Below are positions 27,820-40,035 of a stretch of 64,000 nucleotides of DNA, piece by piece. The stretch comes from Pontibacter rufus (GTDB lineage Bacteria > Bacteroidota > Bacteroidia > Cytophagales > Hymenobacteraceae), in contig NZ_JADQDR010000012.1 in the NCBI RefSeq assembly GCF_015694705.1, positions 104,845-168,844 of the forward strand, given 5' to 3'. The notes under the pieces are model-generated. The model was not told where the DNA came from. It worked only from the letters and a program-made list of their open reading frames with translations, and did not search any database. The first letter of the stretch is position 1. The number at the start of each line of letters is the position of its first letter. The translations under genes and the position numbers were made by a program.

Positions 27820-28981
27820 CAGGCTTAACCGCTCACTTCATCGTATTCCTGGCTGGCTGCTTTTCTGCAGTCTTGCTGCCTTGTGGCTTACTGTTCAGGT
27901 TTACTTCTTTCAGCGCTTAGGAGTAAAGCTTGTTCCTGATAGTATTGTCCGCTACATACCCTATGCTAATCATATAGCCGAAACCGGACAACTTGGAGAA
28001 AGCCAGGAAAATAGGTACATCCTGTATATCCTGTTTCTGGCTTTCTTTATTAAGCTGAAGTTAGGTTTAGGAGCCGCCGTGCTTGCCCAAATAGCAGCTT
28101 CAGGTATAGCCTGTATACTTTTGTTCCGCTCTGTAAGGAATCTTACCAATGGCAATCGATTAATGGCAGTTGCAGCTACCACGGGGTTTATACTCTGGAA
28201 AGATGTGCAGTATCTTAACGTCTACATATTAACAGAATCATTGTTCACCAGTTCTATCCTATATGTAATTTACCCTTTAACAAAAGGCAACAGTAGTAAA
28301 CATTATGCAAAATCCTTTGTGCTTAGCCTTATACCCATGTTCCTCAGGCCAAACGGTTTTATTGTACTGTTGGGAATAATTGCCTGCTGGTGTTATTCTT
28401 ACAGGCATATGTTACAGCCACACAAGAAAGCAATCCTTCTTTCCTTTATTATAGCTCTTAGCCTCCTTCTTTTTATTCTTGACTCTTACCTCCTAACCAC
28501 TTTCCAGATAGTAGAAACTTACGCCAGAGGAGAGATAATATATGCTTCGGGTACATATGCTGTCAGGGCCCAACATGTTGTTTTACCAGCAGAAAAGTCC
28601 TCCCCTATACTTCGCATCCTGTTCTTTGTTTTGTTAAATCCTGTATTCTTTGCTAAGATCTTTTTTCTGAAGTTCATTGCATTTATTGGCTACATAAAGC
28701 CTTATTATTCGCTGCTGCACAACGTCTTAATAATCTGCTTTATTTATCCGTTATACCTATTCGCAGGATACTTTATCATTAAAAGTAAAGCACTAGCATT
28801 AAAAGCCTTTCCTTTAACAGTGTTTTTGCTACAGGCAACAATTGTCGCTATGACCTCTGAAGACTGGGACTCCAGGTTTATTATTCCACTTTTGCCTATG
28901 TTTATGCTATTTGGGATAACAGGACTTTACGGGTTTATCGAAAAGAAAGAAGCTATATCTCCACCCCTAGCCGCTCTTTAA
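27791..28981 (+). CDS. Multi-pass membrane protein, probable GT-C glycosyltransferase (second of a tandem pair)
   Basis: A 396-residue membrane protein that aligns along its whole length with the preceding one: LGVKLVPDSIVRY against LGIKIMFDSHRY, AAVLAQIAASGIA against AVIVAQIACSGVA, FLRPNGF in both, GYIKPYYSLLHN against GQVRPYYSAIHN, and EDWDSRFIIPLLPM against VDWDNRFIVPLMPF. They are clearly paralogues. ATGs at 27791 and 27803 both overlap the first gene, so translational coupling is likely. The shared D-x-R-Y and RP-x-YS-xx-HN positions are candidates for catalytic or sugar-lipid contacts. Its end overlaps the convergent ACC deaminase-type gene by 29 bases. Confidence 0.6.
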   Translation: MQNLMLPSLNRLNRSLHRIPGWLLFCSLAALWLTVQVYFFQRLGVKLVPDSIVRYIPYANHIAETGQLGESQENRYILYILFLAFFIKLKLGLGAAVLAQIAASGIACILLFRSVRNLTNGNRLMAVAATTGFILWKDVQYLNVYILTESLFTSSILYVIYPLTKGNSSKHYAKSFVLSLIPMFLRPNGFIVLLGIIACWCYSYRHMLQPHKKAILLSFIIALSLLLFILDSYLLTTFQIVETYARGEIIYASGTYAVRAQHVVLPAEKSSPILRILFFVLLNPVFFAKIFFLKFIAFIGYIKPYYSLLHNVLIICFIYPLYLFAGYFIIKSKALALKAFPLTVFLLQATIVAMTSEDWDSRFIIPLLPMFMLFGITGLYGFIEKKEAISPPLAAL

Positions 28982-29852
28982 AGCCAGCATTGCCTTGCAA
29001 ACCGCCTGTGTGTACGGCTATAATCCGGCCGCCTTTCGGGAAATAGCCCTGCCGGATTAAATCAAACAGGCCGTACATCATCTTGCCGGTATAGATGGGC
29101 TCCAGCGCGATGTGGTGCCGCTGCTGAAAATCATGTATGAATGCCAGCAACTCCGGCTTTACTTTGGCATAGCCACCGAAGTGATAATTTGTAATAAGTT
29201 GCCAGTTATTATACTTGTGTCCGTTATATTGCAGCACCAGTTCCTCTATCTCCGCCTGCAGAAACTCTCCGCCTTTTAAAGCCGGAAATATGAGTATTTG
29301 CTTTTCTCCAGCCAAACCAGCCACAATGCCAGCCGCCGTGCCGCCGGTGCCTGCTGCACAACAGATGTAGTCGTAATCAAGGCTGATATCCTCTGTAATT
29401 TCGGTGCAACCCTTCACGGCCAGCAGGTTGGTGCCGCCTTCGGGTAAGATGTAGGGTTGATGGTACTGCGCCTGCAGTTGTTCCAGAAAAGCCGGTTCGC
29501 TTTTGTGCCGGTACGCTTCACGGCTCTTGTAGTGCAGTTGCATACCACAGGCACTAGCAAAAGATAGCGTAGGGTTGAGTGGCAGATGTTCTTCGCCCCG
29601 GATAATGCCGATGGTTTTAAAACCGAATTCCTTTCCGGCGGCGGCTGTGGCGGCGATGTGGTTGGAGTAAGCCCCTCCGAAAGTCAATAATGTATCATGT
29701 TGCAGCCGCCTTGCCTCCTGTAAATTATACTTAAGTTTGCGCCATTTATTGCCGGAAATGTGCGGATGCAGCAGGTCTTCGCGCTTCAGCCAAAGTTCAA
29801 CTTCCTGCTCCTGCAGTAAGGGGTCGTGTAGTTGTTGCAGCGGCGCCTCCAT
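28953..29852 (-). CDS. 1-aminocyclopropane-1-carboxylate deaminase / D-cysteine desulfhydrase family enzyme
   Basis: A 299-residue fold-type II PLP enzyme. The PLP lysine is Lys36 in SGNKWRKL, the substrate-binding FGGAYSNHIAATAAAG follows at 58-73, and the phosphate loop AAGTGGTAAGI lies near 155-165. Such enzymes cut ACC or desulfurate D-cysteine; without structure the two cannot be separated, and in Bacteroidota D-amino acid metabolism is the commoner role. Cytosolic. The last ten codons overlap the end of the opposite gene. Confidence 0.85.
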   Translation of the reverse strand: MEAPLQQLHDPLLQEQEVELWLKREDLLHPHISGNKWRKLKYNLQEARRLQHDTLLTFGGAYSNHIAATAAAGKEFGFKTIGIIRGEEHLPLNPTLSFASACGMQLHYKSREAYRHKSEPAFLEQLQAQYHQPYILPEGGTNLLAVKGCTEITEDISLDYDYICCAAGTGGTAAGIVAGLAGEKQILIFPALKGGEFLQAEIEELVLQYNGHKYNNWQLITNYHFGGYAKVKPELLAFIHDFQQRHHIALEPIYTGKMMYGLFDLIRQGYFPKGGRIIAVHTGGLQGNAGFKERLGVEI

Positions 29853-29926
29853 CGTTCAAAAAGAAGCCCCAGCACTGGCTGAGGCCCCATTTATACCTTA
29901 ACTTTTAATTTATATCTCTTATCAAA

Positions 29927-32425
29927 TCATACTTTAGCTGGTGCCGGTTCTGGCTTTTGCTTTACCGCGTATACTACAGCGCCTATTATGACCAGCAACA
30001 GCAATATCGAGGAAATCATCGACACCGTATTACCCAAAGCATAAGACTGGGGCGCAAACACAAACCTGATAGTATGTTTACCCGCAGGCACCGGCAAAGC
30101 GCGCAGCACGTAATTAGCACGGATGTGATCCACCGGTTTGCCATCTATGTAAGCCTGCCAGCCAGCCGGATAATATATCTCTGAGAAAATTGCCAGTTGG
30201 TTGCCTGTGGCATTCACTTCGTAGGTCAGTTCGTTCGGGTTATACTTGGTGAGCTTAATAGTGGAGCCGTTCGGAGTATAGCTTTTGGACGGAACATCAA
30301 ACTCAGACACATCCACAATGGCCGTATTCGTCGGGTCGAAATTACGTAGCGCCTGCAGCGCTTCATCCGGACTGTTTACGGTGCGCACATCCTCCACAAA
30401 CCAGGCATTGCCCAGGGCAGCAGGGTTTGTGAGTGGCGCGGCGGCATCGTTGTAAATAATGTAGCGCGTATTCAGCATGTTTAATACCGGCGCATTCTGC
30501 AGGGCCAATGTCACCGTTTCAGCAGTTGGGTTATTCTGAAAAGTGGTAATCAGCCCCTGTAATTCATTGCTCATCACACTGTCAATCACGTCCTGGTAGC
30601 GGCGCAGTTTGGCGCCATGATACCCGCCAATCGACTTGTGGAAGTATGACGAGCGGGCATCGTTAAACGGGTTCGGCAAGTATAGCACCCGGTAACTGGG
30701 GTCTTTGTCCTTTAAAATCGCCTGGTCTGCAGCGGTTGGTGCAAAATGCGTAGCTACCACCTGTTGCTGAAAGTCGTTATCGTTCAGGTAGCGCTTGTCT
30801 ACTGCCCACAAATCTATCAGTATCAGAACGCCTACGCCTGCAATCGCCACGGTAGCAGAGATTTTATTTTTGAGGTAGAAGTATAGCACACCGGCAGCCA
30901 GTACAATAAACACCAGCGAACGCAGCGCATCGGAGCGCATCAGGCTTTCACGGTCGGCACGAATGGCATCTATAGGAAACTGCGCCTGGATAAGTTGCTG
31001 GTCAGTAGCAGAGGTAAAGCTGGCCATACCGGCAAAAAGCCACACCAGCAGGCAGATGCCGGCTGTGATGCCTCCGGAAAGCAGCAGCTTTTTCTCGAAG
31101 TCTTTAATCTGACTCCTTTCTTTGATTAGTTTCCAGAGTGCCAGCATGGCCAGCAGCGGCATGGCTATCTGCGCAATCACCAGCGCCGACGAAACTGCCC
31201 TGAACTTGTTATAGCCCGGAAAATAATCGAACATGAAATAATTAAACGCCTCGAAATTTTTGCCCCATGCCAATACGATGGAAAGCACAGTAGCTGCTAC
31301 CAGCCAGCTTACCCAGCGACGATCCACGATAGACAGCCCCAGCACAAACAGGAAACAAATGATAGCGCCCACGTATACCGGGCCACTCGTCATGGGTTGC
31401 GGCCCCCAGTACATCGGCAAACCCTGGCTTATAATCTGCTCGGCCTGCACCGGCGGTACGCCCATCTTGGTAAAAGCGTTGTATGTCTCGGAGTCTTTAT
31501 CGAGCGAAGCGGAGCTGCTGCCGCCGTAAAAATCGGGTATGAGCAGCGTCATTGTTTCGCCCACGCCGTAGCTCCAGTTAAAAGCGTAATCACGGTCGAG
31601 GCCGCTGCTGGTTCTGTCGCCGCTGTTTTTAGTACTTAATTCTGATTTGCCCCGGATACTGTACTGGCTATACTCTGCCGTGGTGTACAAGCGGCCAAAG
31701 TTTACGCCTACCGCCAGCACTGCGGCCACCAATAGCACCAGGCCCCGCTTCAGCAGGTCGGCTATCGTTCCGTTTTTTATGGCAAAAATGATTTCCACCA
31801 CTGCAAATACCAGCACCAGCAACAGCATGTAATAGGTCATCTGGAGGTGGTTGAAGTGCAGGTTTAGCGTAAGGCCCAGCGCAAACAGCGCTGCGCCCAG
31901 CCACAAATTACGCCGTAACGCTACCAGCAAACCTGCCAGCACCATCGGGATATAAGCAATAGAAAGAGATTTGGTATTGTGCCCCGCCTCCAGAATGATG
32001 ATGTTGTAGGAGGAAAAGGCAAAGGCTATAGCGCCGATGGTAGCCAGCCACGAGCTCATGCCCAAAGCCACCAGCAGAATATAGGCGCAGAGCAGCGTGA
32101 TAAAAATATTGCCCGCCAGCGCCGGCATATCAAACGTTAAAACTGAGTGGATGGTACCTGACCAGTCGCCGGGGTAATGCGTGTTGATGAGGTAAGACGG
32201 CATACCGCTGAACATGGAGTTTGTCCAGAGAGCTTCCTCGCCGGTCTTTTCGCGGTAGTCCTGTATTTCTTTGGCGCTGCCCTGAAACTGCTGGATATCG
32301 TGCTGCGCCAGGCCTTTGCCCTCGAAGAGCACCGGCGCGAAGTATAGGGCCGTTAAAAGTAGGAAAATAACTATAGCAACAATGTGCGGCAACACATCGC
32401 GCCTGAAATTGAAGGAAGTTGTCAT
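29927..32425 (-). CDS. YfhO family membrane protein
   Basis: An 832-residue inner-membrane protein with about 13 hydrophobic segments in its first 560 residues, then a soluble extracytoplasmic part and one last membrane segment. Features typical of YfhO are FAPVLFEGKGLAQHDIQQFQ near the start, NSMFSGMPSYLINTHYPG, FSSYNIIILEAGHNTKSL and the late EIYYPAGWQAYIDGKPVDHI. YfhO of Firmicutes glycosylates lipoteichoic acid; the Bacteroidota members are probably GT-C glycosyltransferases with unknown acceptor. The ATG at 32425 is preferred over a TTG six codons upstream. DUF4834 lies 42 bases upstream on the same strand. Confidence 0.88.
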   Translation of the reverse strand: MTTSFNFRRDVLPHIVAIVIFLLLTALYFAPVLFEGKGLAQHDIQQFQGSAKEIQDYREKTGEEALWTNSMFSGMPSYLINTHYPGDWSGTIHSVLTFDMPALAGNIFITLLCAYILLVALGMSSWLATIGAIAFAFSSYNIIILEAGHNTKSLSIAYIPMVLAGLLVALRRNLWLGAALFALGLTLNLHFNHLQMTYYMLLLVLVFAVVEIIFAIKNGTIADLLKRGLVLLVAAVLAVGVNFGRLYTTAEYSQYSIRGKSELSTKNSGDRTSSGLDRDYAFNWSYGVGETMTLLIPDFYGGSSSASLDKDSETYNAFTKMGVPPVQAEQIISQGLPMYWGPQPMTSGPVYVGAIICFLFVLGLSIVDRRWVSWLVAATVLSIVLAWGKNFEAFNYFMFDYFPGYNKFRAVSSALVIAQIAMPLLAMLALWKLIKERSQIKDFEKKLLLSGGITAGICLLVWLFAGMASFTSATDQQLIQAQFPIDAIRADRESLMRSDALRSLVFIVLAAGVLYFYLKNKISATVAIAGVGVLILIDLWAVDKRYLNDNDFQQQVVATHFAPTAADQAILKDKDPSYRVLYLPNPFNDARSSYFHKSIGGYHGAKLRRYQDVIDSVMSNELQGLITTFQNNPTAETVTLALQNAPVLNMLNTRYIIYNDAAAPLTNPAALGNAWFVEDVRTVNSPDEALQALRNFDPTNTAIVDVSEFDVPSKSYTPNGSTIKLTKYNPNELTYEVNATGNQLAIFSEIYYPAGWQAYIDGKPVDHIRANYVLRALPVPAGKHTIRFVFAPQSYALGNTVSMISSILLLLVIIGAVVYAVKQKPEPAPAKV

Positions 32426-32467
32426 ATCTCTCAAAAACCTCAAAATAGAGGTTGAAAGATAGCAGTT

Positions 32468-32752
32468 TTATTTTACTTCTTCATAATCCACGTATTCGCC
32501 GCCCTCGAAATGCTTCTGATTGGGTTGCTCGGGGATATAATCAATTTTCACCTTTCCTGTAGCCCTGCCATTGCTTTGTTCATGGTTGCGGGGCTGTTCC
32601 TGGTAAGGGCTTTGCGGCTGGTTGGTATAAAAGAAGGTGCCATTGCGCATACTTTTCTTCACGAAAGCCCCGAGCAGCCAACGAAACAACACAGGCGCCA
32701 CCATGCGCATAAAGAAAATAATAAGAAGTGTGGTTATGATGAATTTTATCAT
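32468..32752 (-). CDS. DUF4834 small membrane protein
   Basis: A 94-residue protein with one N-terminal membrane helix (FIITTLLIIFFMRMVAPVLF) and a hydrophilic tail that includes KVKIDYIPEQPNQKHFEGGEYVDYEEV, the pattern of DUF4834. Function unknown. It precedes yfhO on the same strand and is likely in one transcript with it. Confidence 0.8.
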   Translation of the reverse strand: MIKFIITTLLIIFFMRMVAPVLFRWLLGAFVKKSMRNGTFFYTNQPQSPYQEQPRNHEQSNGRATGKVKIDYIPEQPNQKHFEGGEYVDYEEVK

Positions 32753-33293
32753 GATAATGCTTTATTGCTTTAAGGGGTATACTGCAAAAACAGTACCTAT
32801 ACTTATAATCAACTCGTTTGCCAAAGTTTTGTTGTATGACGTTTTGGCTGTTCAGAATTTTACCTCTTACACTTCCCAAGGGCTTTGCCAGTGTTATCAC
32901 CCGCATAAAAGGTCACTAAAGTATAGATTGCCGGTAAAAAAACATCAACAATGGCTGAAGAGCCGGGTGTTAGGCAGAAACGCTAAACAGGCTCATTTTG
33001 GCTACAGCACGGCTGCAAAGGTAAAGTATACACGCGCTACTTCATATTAAATTTGCTTCCCTTTCTTATAACCACCAGACTTCAGGATGAGTTTCCGGGC
33101 TTTTGCGCTTCCTGTTTTGATCTGCGCGAGAAGACAGCCTGACAGAAAGCCTGAAACACCCGCTAAAAACTGGTTTGTAAGTCAGATATACTTTGGGCTA
33201 TGCTGCCTGAAAAATACGCTGGAATACTTACCTTTGCAGGCTTTTCAAAATATAATATATTTAGGGGCCTGGCCCCCGGATTTATACTTACCC
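32753..33293. other. 541-bp divergent intergenic region
   Basis: No gene is supported; plus-strand frames here give poor protein. It should hold the promoters of the DUF4834/yfhO unit and of the LTA-synthase-like gene. TACCTTTG boxes are present on the minus strand at 33015-33022 and on the plus strand at 33229-33236, but neither has a clear TTTG 19 bases upstream. Confidence 0.4.
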
Positions 33294-35258
33294 ATGTCAT
33301 CCAACCGAAATAAAATCTGGCAGCAGGTACATGTGGCACTGGCGCTTTATCTGGGCCTTGCCATGCTGCTTTATACCTTAGCCCGAATACTTTTCTTTGT
33401 CCTGAACAGAGAACTGTTTGAAGCTACCAGCCTGACTGATTTTGCCTGGTTGCTGCTGGCGGGTATGCGCTTCGACCTGTCGGCGGTGCTGTATACCAAC
33501 CTGCTTTTTATCCTGCTGTTGCTGCTGCCGTTCCCGTTCCGATACCACAAGACTTACTTAAAGGTAGCCAAATATATTTTTATTATCAGCAACAGTATTA
33601 CGCTGCTGGCCAACCTGAGCGATATTATTTATTACCGCTACACGCTACGCCGCACTACCTGGAGCGTACTCAGCGAGTTTGCCAACGAAAATATGGCCCG
33701 GCTGGCCTCCAGCTTTGCCGCTGATTTCTGGTATATCCTGCTCATCTGGGTGGCGCTTGTTGGGCTGACAGTATGGCTCTATGGCAAAATAAAAGTAAGC
33801 GCGCCGCAACGTATAAACCCATGGATATACTATCCGGCGCATACCCTGGTACTCGGGCTGGTGCTGGGCCTTTGTGTGGCTGGGATGCGCGGCGGGTTCA
33901 GGCACAGTACACGGCCTATTACGCTGAGCAACGCCGGCGAGTACGTATCGCGGCCAAACGAGATGTACCTGGTTCTGAACACCCCTTTCTCCATGCTGCG
34001 CACCATCAACAAAGCCGACTTTAAAAAAGTAGCTTATTTTAACCAGCGCGAATTGGCTTCTATTTACTCGCCCATACACCAACCTACCGACACAGCTGCT
34101 TTCCAGCCTAAAAATGTGGTAATTATCGTGCTTGAGAGCTTTAGCAAAGAGGCGGTTGGTGGTTACAACTCCAGCCGCATAGGCCAGGACGGTTATCAGG
34201 GCTTTACCCCTTTTATGGACAAACTGATGCAGGAGAGCAAAGTATACTGGTACTCTTTTGCCAATGGTAAAAAATCTATTGATGCGCTGCCTTCGGTGCT
34301 TACCAGTATTCCGAGCCTGCAGGAGCCTTTTGTGCTGACGCCTTATGCCGGCAACCACCTGCCCAGCCTGCCGCGCCTGCTCAACGAAAAAGGCTATCAT
34401 ACAGCCTTCTTTCACGGCGCCCCCAACGGCTCCATGGGGTTTAAAGCGTTTATGAATCTGATAGGCGTGCAGGAGTATTATGGCAAGGATGAATATAACA
34501 ACGATGCCGATTTTGATGGTATCTGGGGTATTTGGGATGAGCCGTTTCTGCAGTTTACTGCCAACAAGATCAATACCTTCCAGGAACCTTTTATGAGCGC
34601 CGTTTTTACGCTCTCGTCACACCACCCGTTCAAGGTACCGGAGCGCTATGAGGGCAAATTCCGCAAAGGGCCGTTGCCGGTGTATGAGTGCATCAGCTAT
34701 ACCGATATGGCGTTGCAGAAGTTTTTTGAAAAAGCCAGTACCATGTCCTGGTATAAAAACACGCTGTTTGTGATCTCTGCCGACCATACGGCCACGGCCA
34801 AATATTACCCTGAGTACCAGTCGGCCTGGGGTGCTTTTGCTATCCCGATACTCTTTTATGCTCCCGGCGACCCGTCATTTAAGGGCGTAGAAAAGCGTGT
34901 GGTGCAGCAGCTGGATATTATGCCTACCGTGCTGGGCTACCTGCATTACGACAAACCATACTTCGCTTACGGCAAAGACATGCTGACGCCTGACCATTCT
35001 GATGATTTTGCCATCAATTACCTGGGTGCATACCAGTGGTTTGAGGGCGAGTACATGATTCAGTTTGACGGTGAAAAAACCACCGCCATGTATAATTACG
35101 TGAACGACATCTTACTGAAAACCGACCTGAAAGACCAACTCCCCGAAAAGCGCCGGCACATGGAAAACCGGGTGAAAGCCTTTATACAGCAATACAACAA
35201 CCGCATGGTAGATGACAACCTGCAGGTAGGAGTGGTAAAATTAGCCGGTGGCAGGTAA
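33294..35258 (+). CDS. LTA synthase-like sulfatase-fold membrane protein
   Basis: The 654-residue protein has five membrane segments in the first 210 residues and then an alkaline phosphatase/sulfatase-type domain outside the membrane. Seen motifs are VVIIVLESFSKEAVGGYN (metal-binding Glu), ANGKKSIDALPSVLTSIPSL (nucleophile region), FHGAPNGSMGF, TLSSHHPFKVP and VISADHTATAKYY (metal ligands). The family includes LtaS and phosphoglycerol or phosphoethanolamine transferases; in a Gram-negative host a modification of a periplasmic glycan or lipid is the likely job. A frame upstream to 33087 is open but unlike the family; the ATG at 33294 starts just before the first membrane helix. Confidence 0.85.
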   Translation: MSSNRNKIWQQVHVALALYLGLAMLLYTLARILFFVLNRELFEATSLTDFAWLLLAGMRFDLSAVLYTNLLFILLLLLPFPFRYHKTYLKVAKYIFIISNSITLLANLSDIIYYRYTLRRTTWSVLSEFANENMARLASSFAADFWYILLIWVALVGLTVWLYGKIKVSAPQRINPWIYYPAHTLVLGLVLGLCVAGMRGGFRHSTRPITLSNAGEYVSRPNEMYLVLNTPFSMLRTINKADFKKVAYFNQRELASIYSPIHQPTDTAAFQPKNVVIIVLESFSKEAVGGYNSSRIGQDGYQGFTPFMDKLMQESKVYWYSFANGKKSIDALPSVLTSIPSLQEPFVLTPYAGNHLPSLPRLLNEKGYHTAFFHGAPNGSMGFKAFMNLIGVQEYYGKDEYNNDADFDGIWGIWDEPFLQFTANKINTFQEPFMSAVFTLSSHHPFKVPERYEGKFRKGPLPVYECISYTDMALQKFFEKASTMSWYKNTLFVISADHTATAKYYPEYQSAWGAFAIPILFYAPGDPSFKGVEKRVVQQLDIMPTVLGYLHYDKPYFAYGKDMLTPDHSDDFAINYLGAYQWFEGEYMIQFDGEKTTAMYNYVNDILLKTDLKDQLPEKRRHMENRVKAFIQQYNNRMVDDNLQVGVVKLAGGR

Positions 35259-35403
35259 ACCCCGCTGCGATTAAAACACAAGTATCAATGCGATTGCCAA
35301 TCCTATAGGTTTTTATCCTTTTAGTATAGAAGAGGCCTGTTGCCAACCGGAGGAACTACGCTAAATGAGACACGCAGGCTGAAATACTTACAACAGAAGA
35401 GTT

Positions 35404-35457
35404 ATAAAACAGAGCAGTCCCGCCTTTGTAAAAAGAGGCGGGACTGCTCTGTTTTAT
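35404..35457. terminator. Bidirectional terminator between the LTA-like gene and carB
   Basis: A perfect 22-bp stem (arms 35404-35425 and 35436-35457, core AGAGCAGTCCCGCCT) with a 10-base loop and T-rich ends on both strands, between convergent genes. Confidence 0.9.
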
Positions 35458-35502
35458 ACTTATCCCAAGCTATCTTCCTTGTTTCAGAAGAGGACTTTAG
35501 GC

Positions 35503-38316
<2,814 letters not shown>

Positions 38317-38338
38317 CGTGTGGTATGTATAAATTGCC

Positions 38339-38369
38339 CAAAGTTAAGGCAAAATGTTGGGGGTGCAAA
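38339..38369 (-). promoter_or_regulatory. Bacteroidota-type promoter of carB
   Basis: On the minus strand TTTG (38366-38369) is followed after exactly 19 bases by TAACTTTG (38339-38346), a full match to the -33/-7 consensus. Transcription would begin roughly 15 bases before the carB ATG. Confidence 0.7.
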
Positions 38370-38516
38370 GGAAAAAACGCCGGTCTTTACCATTATACCT
38401 GTTTTACAGGCTATATAAGTAATTACAGCAGCCTGTTTATGTTTTTTAAATGCCTTTTTTATTTATCCTTAAAAATATCTATATTAGTGTAAACTAATTT
38501 TATTTAACCTGAATTT

Positions 38517-39023
38517 ATGAAGCAGCTTTACATCAGTACACTCCTGGTTCTCTTTTCGCTCGTGGCCTCTGCCCAAAGCACCGATTGGCAAACCAAAGAA
38601 GACTACCTGCGGGATACTGCACAGGTAGCACAAACCATACGCTGGCTGGAGCAAAACCCGTTTCCGGAACCATTCAGCGAACGGCAGCAGAAGGCACAAT
38701 ATGCATTTAAATGGATAGAGGGCGCCCCGTACACCGTTAATATAGATGCCACTTTTCTACAACCCATCCTTGAAGACAAGAAATTTGCCTATAAGGACAT
38801 GATGGTGCCTCAGTTTGTGTTCGGAAAGGGCCTGTACCTGATTCAGCACAACGGCGACAAGAACGAGTATGAAGCCAACCTGCGCGGCGTGCAAAGTATG
38901 GTAACCCTATACAAGCATATCAAAGCAACTGACAAACGCGCCAAAAACAAGCTGCTGGAGAAAATGGAAGCTGCTGCAGACCAGGACAAGCTGCCCGCAT
39001 ACGTTCGAAGCCAGATGAAGTAG
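38517..39023 (+). CDS. Secreted hypothetical protein
   Basis: The 168-residue protein has a signal peptide (LYISTLLVLFSLVASAQS, cut after about residue 20). The mature part is mixed alpha/beta with the segments RWLEQNPFPEPFSERQQKAQ, YTVNIDATFLQPILEDKKF and a lysine-rich helical end. I do not recognise the family. It could be periplasmic. Its role is unknown. It is divergent from carB and followed after 54 bases by a small hydrophilic gene. Confidence 0.65.
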   Translation: MKQLYISTLLVLFSLVASAQSTDWQTKEDYLRDTAQVAQTIRWLEQNPFPEPFSERQQKAQYAFKWIEGAPYTVNIDATFLQPILEDKKFAYKDMMVPQFVFGKGLYLIQHNGDKNEYEANLRGVQSMVTLYKHIKATDKRAKNKLLEKMEAAADQDKLPAYVRSQMK

Positions 39024-39077
39024 CAGCTAAACCTGCGGCTAATCCGTAAATGTATAGCATCACATAACTATACAGCC

Positions 39078-39299
39078 ATGGAAACACCCAAAGACAACAG
39101 CATTGTTACCAACGCAGACGAAAGCAAACGCCTCCCCGATGAAAACCCGGAGCCACTGAAGGGCATGAAGAAAGAGGGAGTAGATATTCTGGATAAAGAA
39201 TACGAGGGCAAGGAAAGAGCCGGGAACGTAGCCGCCAAAAACGAGGCAGATACGCGCAAACTCGACGGCAGCAACGCGAATAATCTTCGCACCAAATAG
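39078..39299 (+). CDS. Small hydrophilic hypothetical protein
   Basis: A 73-residue highly charged protein without hydrophobic segments (DENPEPLKGMKKEGVDILDK). It looks intrinsically disordered and stress-protein-like in composition, but no family is recognised. It is followed by a good terminator at 39322, which supports it as a real transcript end. Confidence 0.55.
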   Translation: METPKDNSIVTNADESKRLPDENPEPLKGMKKEGVDILDKEYEGKERAGNVAAKNEADTRKLDGSNANNLRTK

Positions 39300-39630
39300 G
39301 CCTTTCAGAAGTATAAATTCCGCCGGGGTGCTGCCAGGCACTCCGGCTTTTTGCTTCTTTCCGGCAATAACCTGCGTTATACTTGCTGTTGCTCTGCCAG
39401 CCCATGCAGGAAGCCTGCTCTTTTGGTAGCGCCTTTATCCTGTGCTTTTCTTCCTGCTTCGGCTTCTCAAAAATAAGATGCAATTTCAGACGCTTCCTTA
39501 AAATCATTTTAATACGACAACAGCCTTTTCCGGCCGGTTAACGTTATGTAAAAAGAAGTAAAGCATTTTGATAATCAGCAATAAATAATTAACCTTACTC
39601 TATATAAGTCACACTAAATGTTGTACCGGA
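39300..39630. other. 331-bp intergenic region
   Basis: Apart from the terminator at 39322-39352, nothing was recognised. The last 100 bases are AT-rich and presumably hold the promoter of the STAS-like gene. Confidence 0.4.
39322..39352 (+). terminator. Terminator after the small hydrophilic gene
   Basis: A 10-bp stem (GCCGGGGTGC with GCACTCCGGC, one G-U pair), a 6-base loop and a T-run on the plus strand. Confidence 0.75.
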
Positions 39631-40035
39631 ATGGTATGCTTCCATTCAGAATATCTCTATGTCGAGTATTACGCTTCGCATGGCGTGCTCATCAGCCAGT
39701 GGTATGGCAGGTGCAGCAGCAGGCAGTATCGTGATGCCATGATTTTAACTGCCGATATTATCACCAAACAAAATGTTCATTATTTTATTTCGGACAGGCG
39801 CCTACTGCCGTCCTTAGCTGAAGCAGACGCTGCCTGGACGTTTGATGTTTTTCTGAAGATTTTTTGTGCCCTGCCGCTCAGTCGTTTTGCTGTTTTAGAT
39901 TCTTTTGATAAAGCAGCAAGACAGCAAACGCAGCGATTCCTGCACCATCCTGCCACACTCCTGCCGTTTGAGGTGCGCATTTTTGAAGACCTTACCTCTG
40001 CATACGACTGGCTGATATCTTTAGAGGCTGCTTAG
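39631..40035 (+). CDS. STAS/SpoIIAA-like hypothetical protein
   Basis: The 134-residue cytosolic protein starts with a beta-hairpin (YVEYYASHGVLISQWYGRCS), followed by helix, strand (VHYFISDRRLLPSL), helix, strand (SRFAVLDSF) and a final helix (DLTSAYDWLISL). The order fits the STAS/SpoIIAA-like proteins often found in many copies in Hymenobacteraceae, where the role is unknown. The family call is inference from strand order, not from a signature. Confidence 0.5.
   Translation: MVCFHSEYLYVEYYASHGVLISQWYGRCSSRQYRDAMILTADIITKQNVHYFISDRRLLPSLAEADAAWTFDVFLKIFCALPLSRFAVLDSFDKAARQQTQRFLHHPATLLPFEVRIFEDLTSAYDWLISLEAA

Noticed and set aside
33087..33293. N-terminal extension of the LTA-synthase-like protein
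   Set aside because: The 69 extra residues contain no conserved features, and the ATG at 33294 lies just before the first membrane helix as in the family.
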